Shown here: one piece after another, positions 62,790-64,000 of the stretch
How positions within the stretch are numbered: the stretch's first letter is position 1
How the letters are laid out: the number at the start of each line of letters is the position of its first letter
Source: Undaria pinnatifida
Lineage: Eukaryota; Sar; Phaeophyceae; Laminariales; Alariaceae
Assembly (NCBI GenBank): GCA_012845835.1
Contig: JABAKD010000013.1
Location: forward strand, 12,111,701 to 12,175,700
DNA length: 64,000 nt
Reading direction: 5' to 3'
The notes under the pieces: model-generated
Seen by the model: the letters and a program-made list of their open reading frames with translations, nothing else
Told to the model about the DNA's origin: nothing
The model's database searches: none
Translations under genes and position numbers: made by a program

Positions 62790-62934
62790 CTGCTAGCCAA
62801 GAGAAGCAGGTACCAGGTAGGTGAGTGGTTATGCTTGAAGCGGGGTGTTCCTTGTACGAACCGCGACTAGGACTGCACTCGCGTTTTGTTTTCGTGACAA
62901 GCCACTTCAAAAATACGATGGGGTAATTTTTTGT

Positions 62935-63155
62935 CCTCGGGTTTTCACGGATCATGCATGACCCGTCCAGCGGTTCGGATCAGGAGGTTTTCGAGTTATC
63001 TCAGGTCGAGTCGGGTCAGGGTCAGAAGGCGTTCAAATTTCCCACGGGTCTGGTCAAGCCGGGTCAGGAGGTTTTTTTAACCAGCACGGGTTGGGCCAAT
63101 GTCATCCTGTCCAGACCCGACCCGCGAGACGGGACTCGACCCGTGATTAGCCTTG
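62935..63155 (+). repeat. Short GGGTC-type element
   Basis: CAGGTCGAGTCGGGTCAGGG, CGGGTCTGGTCAAGCCGGGT, then CCAGACCCGACCCGCGAGAC. Relative of 43.4 kb. Confidence 0.75.
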
Positions 63156-63164
63156 ATTTTTTCG

Positions 63165-63290
63165 CGCAGTGAATACACTACGCAGCAAGCATTGCGTACA
63201 GGTACGAAGGTGTTGTCCAAGGCAAAACTGCTTGCGCAGTGAATAAACTACACAGCAAGCATTGCGTACAGGTACGAAGCTGTCGGATGG
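63165..63290 (+). repeat. 70-bp direct repeat, two copies
   Basis: GCGCAGTGAATA(C/A)ACTAC followed by GCAAGCATTGCGTACAGGTA occurs twice. Confidence 0.92.
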
Positions 63291-63299
63291 TGGCACTTC

Positions 63300-63522
63300 T
63301 GCGGGCTGAACAAAAAGCGAGCACCGGGACGTTTTCTCGTGCACAAATTGACTTGCGGAAAACTCGAGAGCGTGAGTTAGCAACAACACTCGATGGAAAA
63401 TCGACGAGCAGTGGGATTGCTGAACCCGATGCGCGATAAAAATTGAAGGCAAGAACCGGGGGGGAGAAGGGACGACACCTGCGACCACGGCTTGTCCAGA
63501 AGCTGGAAAGTAGAAGTGTGCA
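63300..63522 (+). repeat. SINE-like element body
   Basis: GAGAGCGTGAGTTAGCAACA, AATCGACGAGCAGTGGGATT, GCGATAAAAATTGAAGGC, CACGGCTTGTCCAGAAGCTG. Plus-orientation copy lacking a clear B box. Confidence 0.85.
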
Positions 63523-63659
63523 AAACAATACATATACACATATATCTATATAGACGAATAACAAAATATATACACATATATATAGACGAATCGGTTTCTG
63601 TGAGAAAACATAGAGGAGTGCGTGTGCGCTTGCGCGCACGAATCGTCTGGGCATATCGT

Positions 63660-63696
63660 CTCCGGGAGTGGTGACGTTAGCCTTGACCTCTCTGGG
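63660..63696 (-). pseudogene. Ghost fragment of exon a1
   Basis: GGTGACGTTAGCCTTGA matches 62,696-62,712 inside exon a1, with a diverged CTCCGGGAGTG/CTCGGGTGAG flank. Confidence 0.6.
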
Positions 63697-64000
63697 GTTT
63701 TAGAAAAAAATGACGAAGCAAAAATTGACGATTACGGCTTAGTCGGCCACTGCTGGTGAGTGGCGTTAAAAAGAGTGGTGTCCAAACTGTAAATGCAACA
63801 AATAAAGGCAAGGACTCCTCGTGTACTAATGTGTATATATAAATACGAACGGGATGGGATCAGCATTATTATGCTCCTACTCGGCACGTTAATAAAAGTG
63901 ATGATAAAAAGAGTCGTCGTCGCCTATACAAACGGGACGGGTGCAGCATGAATGATCCTACTCGACACTTCTGCGCGCTCGCGCTGGCTACCCGTGGACG

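Larger units (their letters stand above)
60371..62614 (-). other. HYDIN intron (a1-a2), 2.2 kb
   Basis: Contains diverged direct repeats at 60.4-60.66 kb (GGGGGGAAGAGCA(G/A)(A/G)ACAGAGC), the triplicated family-B unit, a hairpin copy and a family-C copy. Nothing coding recognised. Confidence 0.7.
62790..64000 (-). other. Sequence upstream of exon a1 (intron or beyond)
   Basis: GGGTC-type element, 70-bp direct repeat, SINE-like copy, AT-rich (TATATA) stretch at 63.53-63.59 kb, ghost fragment of a1. No convincing exon or promoter found to the right edge. Confidence 0.5.

Overview
The window looks like nuclear DNA of a eukaryote with motile flagella. One protein-coding gene can be supported, and it fills essentially the whole 64 kb on the minus strand: a homologue of HYDIN, the giant central-pair protein of motile cilia and flagella. 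I find 35 exons (about 7.0 kb, about 2,340 codons, 11% of the window). Reading phase matches at every junction. One boundary is uncertain: the 5' edge of exon a11. The gene runs off both ends: no start codon is visible near 64,000, and exon a35 is cut at base 1. The organism is not identifiable with certainty. Long repeat-choked introns, GC-rich exons, a TTAGGG-like tract and a flagellar gene suggest a stramenopile alga, perhaps a brown alga; this is inference only.

Layout in transcription order (right to left). Exons a1-a4 (62.8-58.0 kb) encode MSP/ASH-type immunoglobulin-like beta domains. Exons a5-a6 (56.8-54.6 kb) are a charged and alanine/glycine-rich linker. Exon a7 (53.8 kb) carries a P-loop (GPPLSGKS), and a8 continues this adenylate-kinase-like domain of HYDIN. 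Exons a9-a11 (50.0-45.6 kb) are acidic, coiled-coil and low-complexity linkers. Exons a12-a35 (45.3 kb to base 1) return to a long series of MSP-type domains with short basic or alanine-rich inserts. Introns run from 140 bp to about 3.7 kb. Two of the 34 introns appear to use GC donors.

The rest is intron, dense in simple repeats (GGGTC, CCCT, CAA/GTT, GATCTATAT), local tandem arrays, and several dispersed short families. These include a hairpin-bearing family with at least 13 copies, a tRNA-headed SINE-like family, a TA-flanked terminal-inverted-repeat element, and a MITE-like element abutting the P-loop exon. The most unusual pattern is that many introns contain decayed copies of the neighbouring exon edge with its splice site ('ghost exons'). 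In one case (exon a33) the 5' splice site itself is tandemly repeated five times at a 40-bp period.

No rRNA, intact tRNA, CRISPR array or second complete gene was recognised. Two plus-strand open frames inside introns look somewhat coding-like but have no recognised function.
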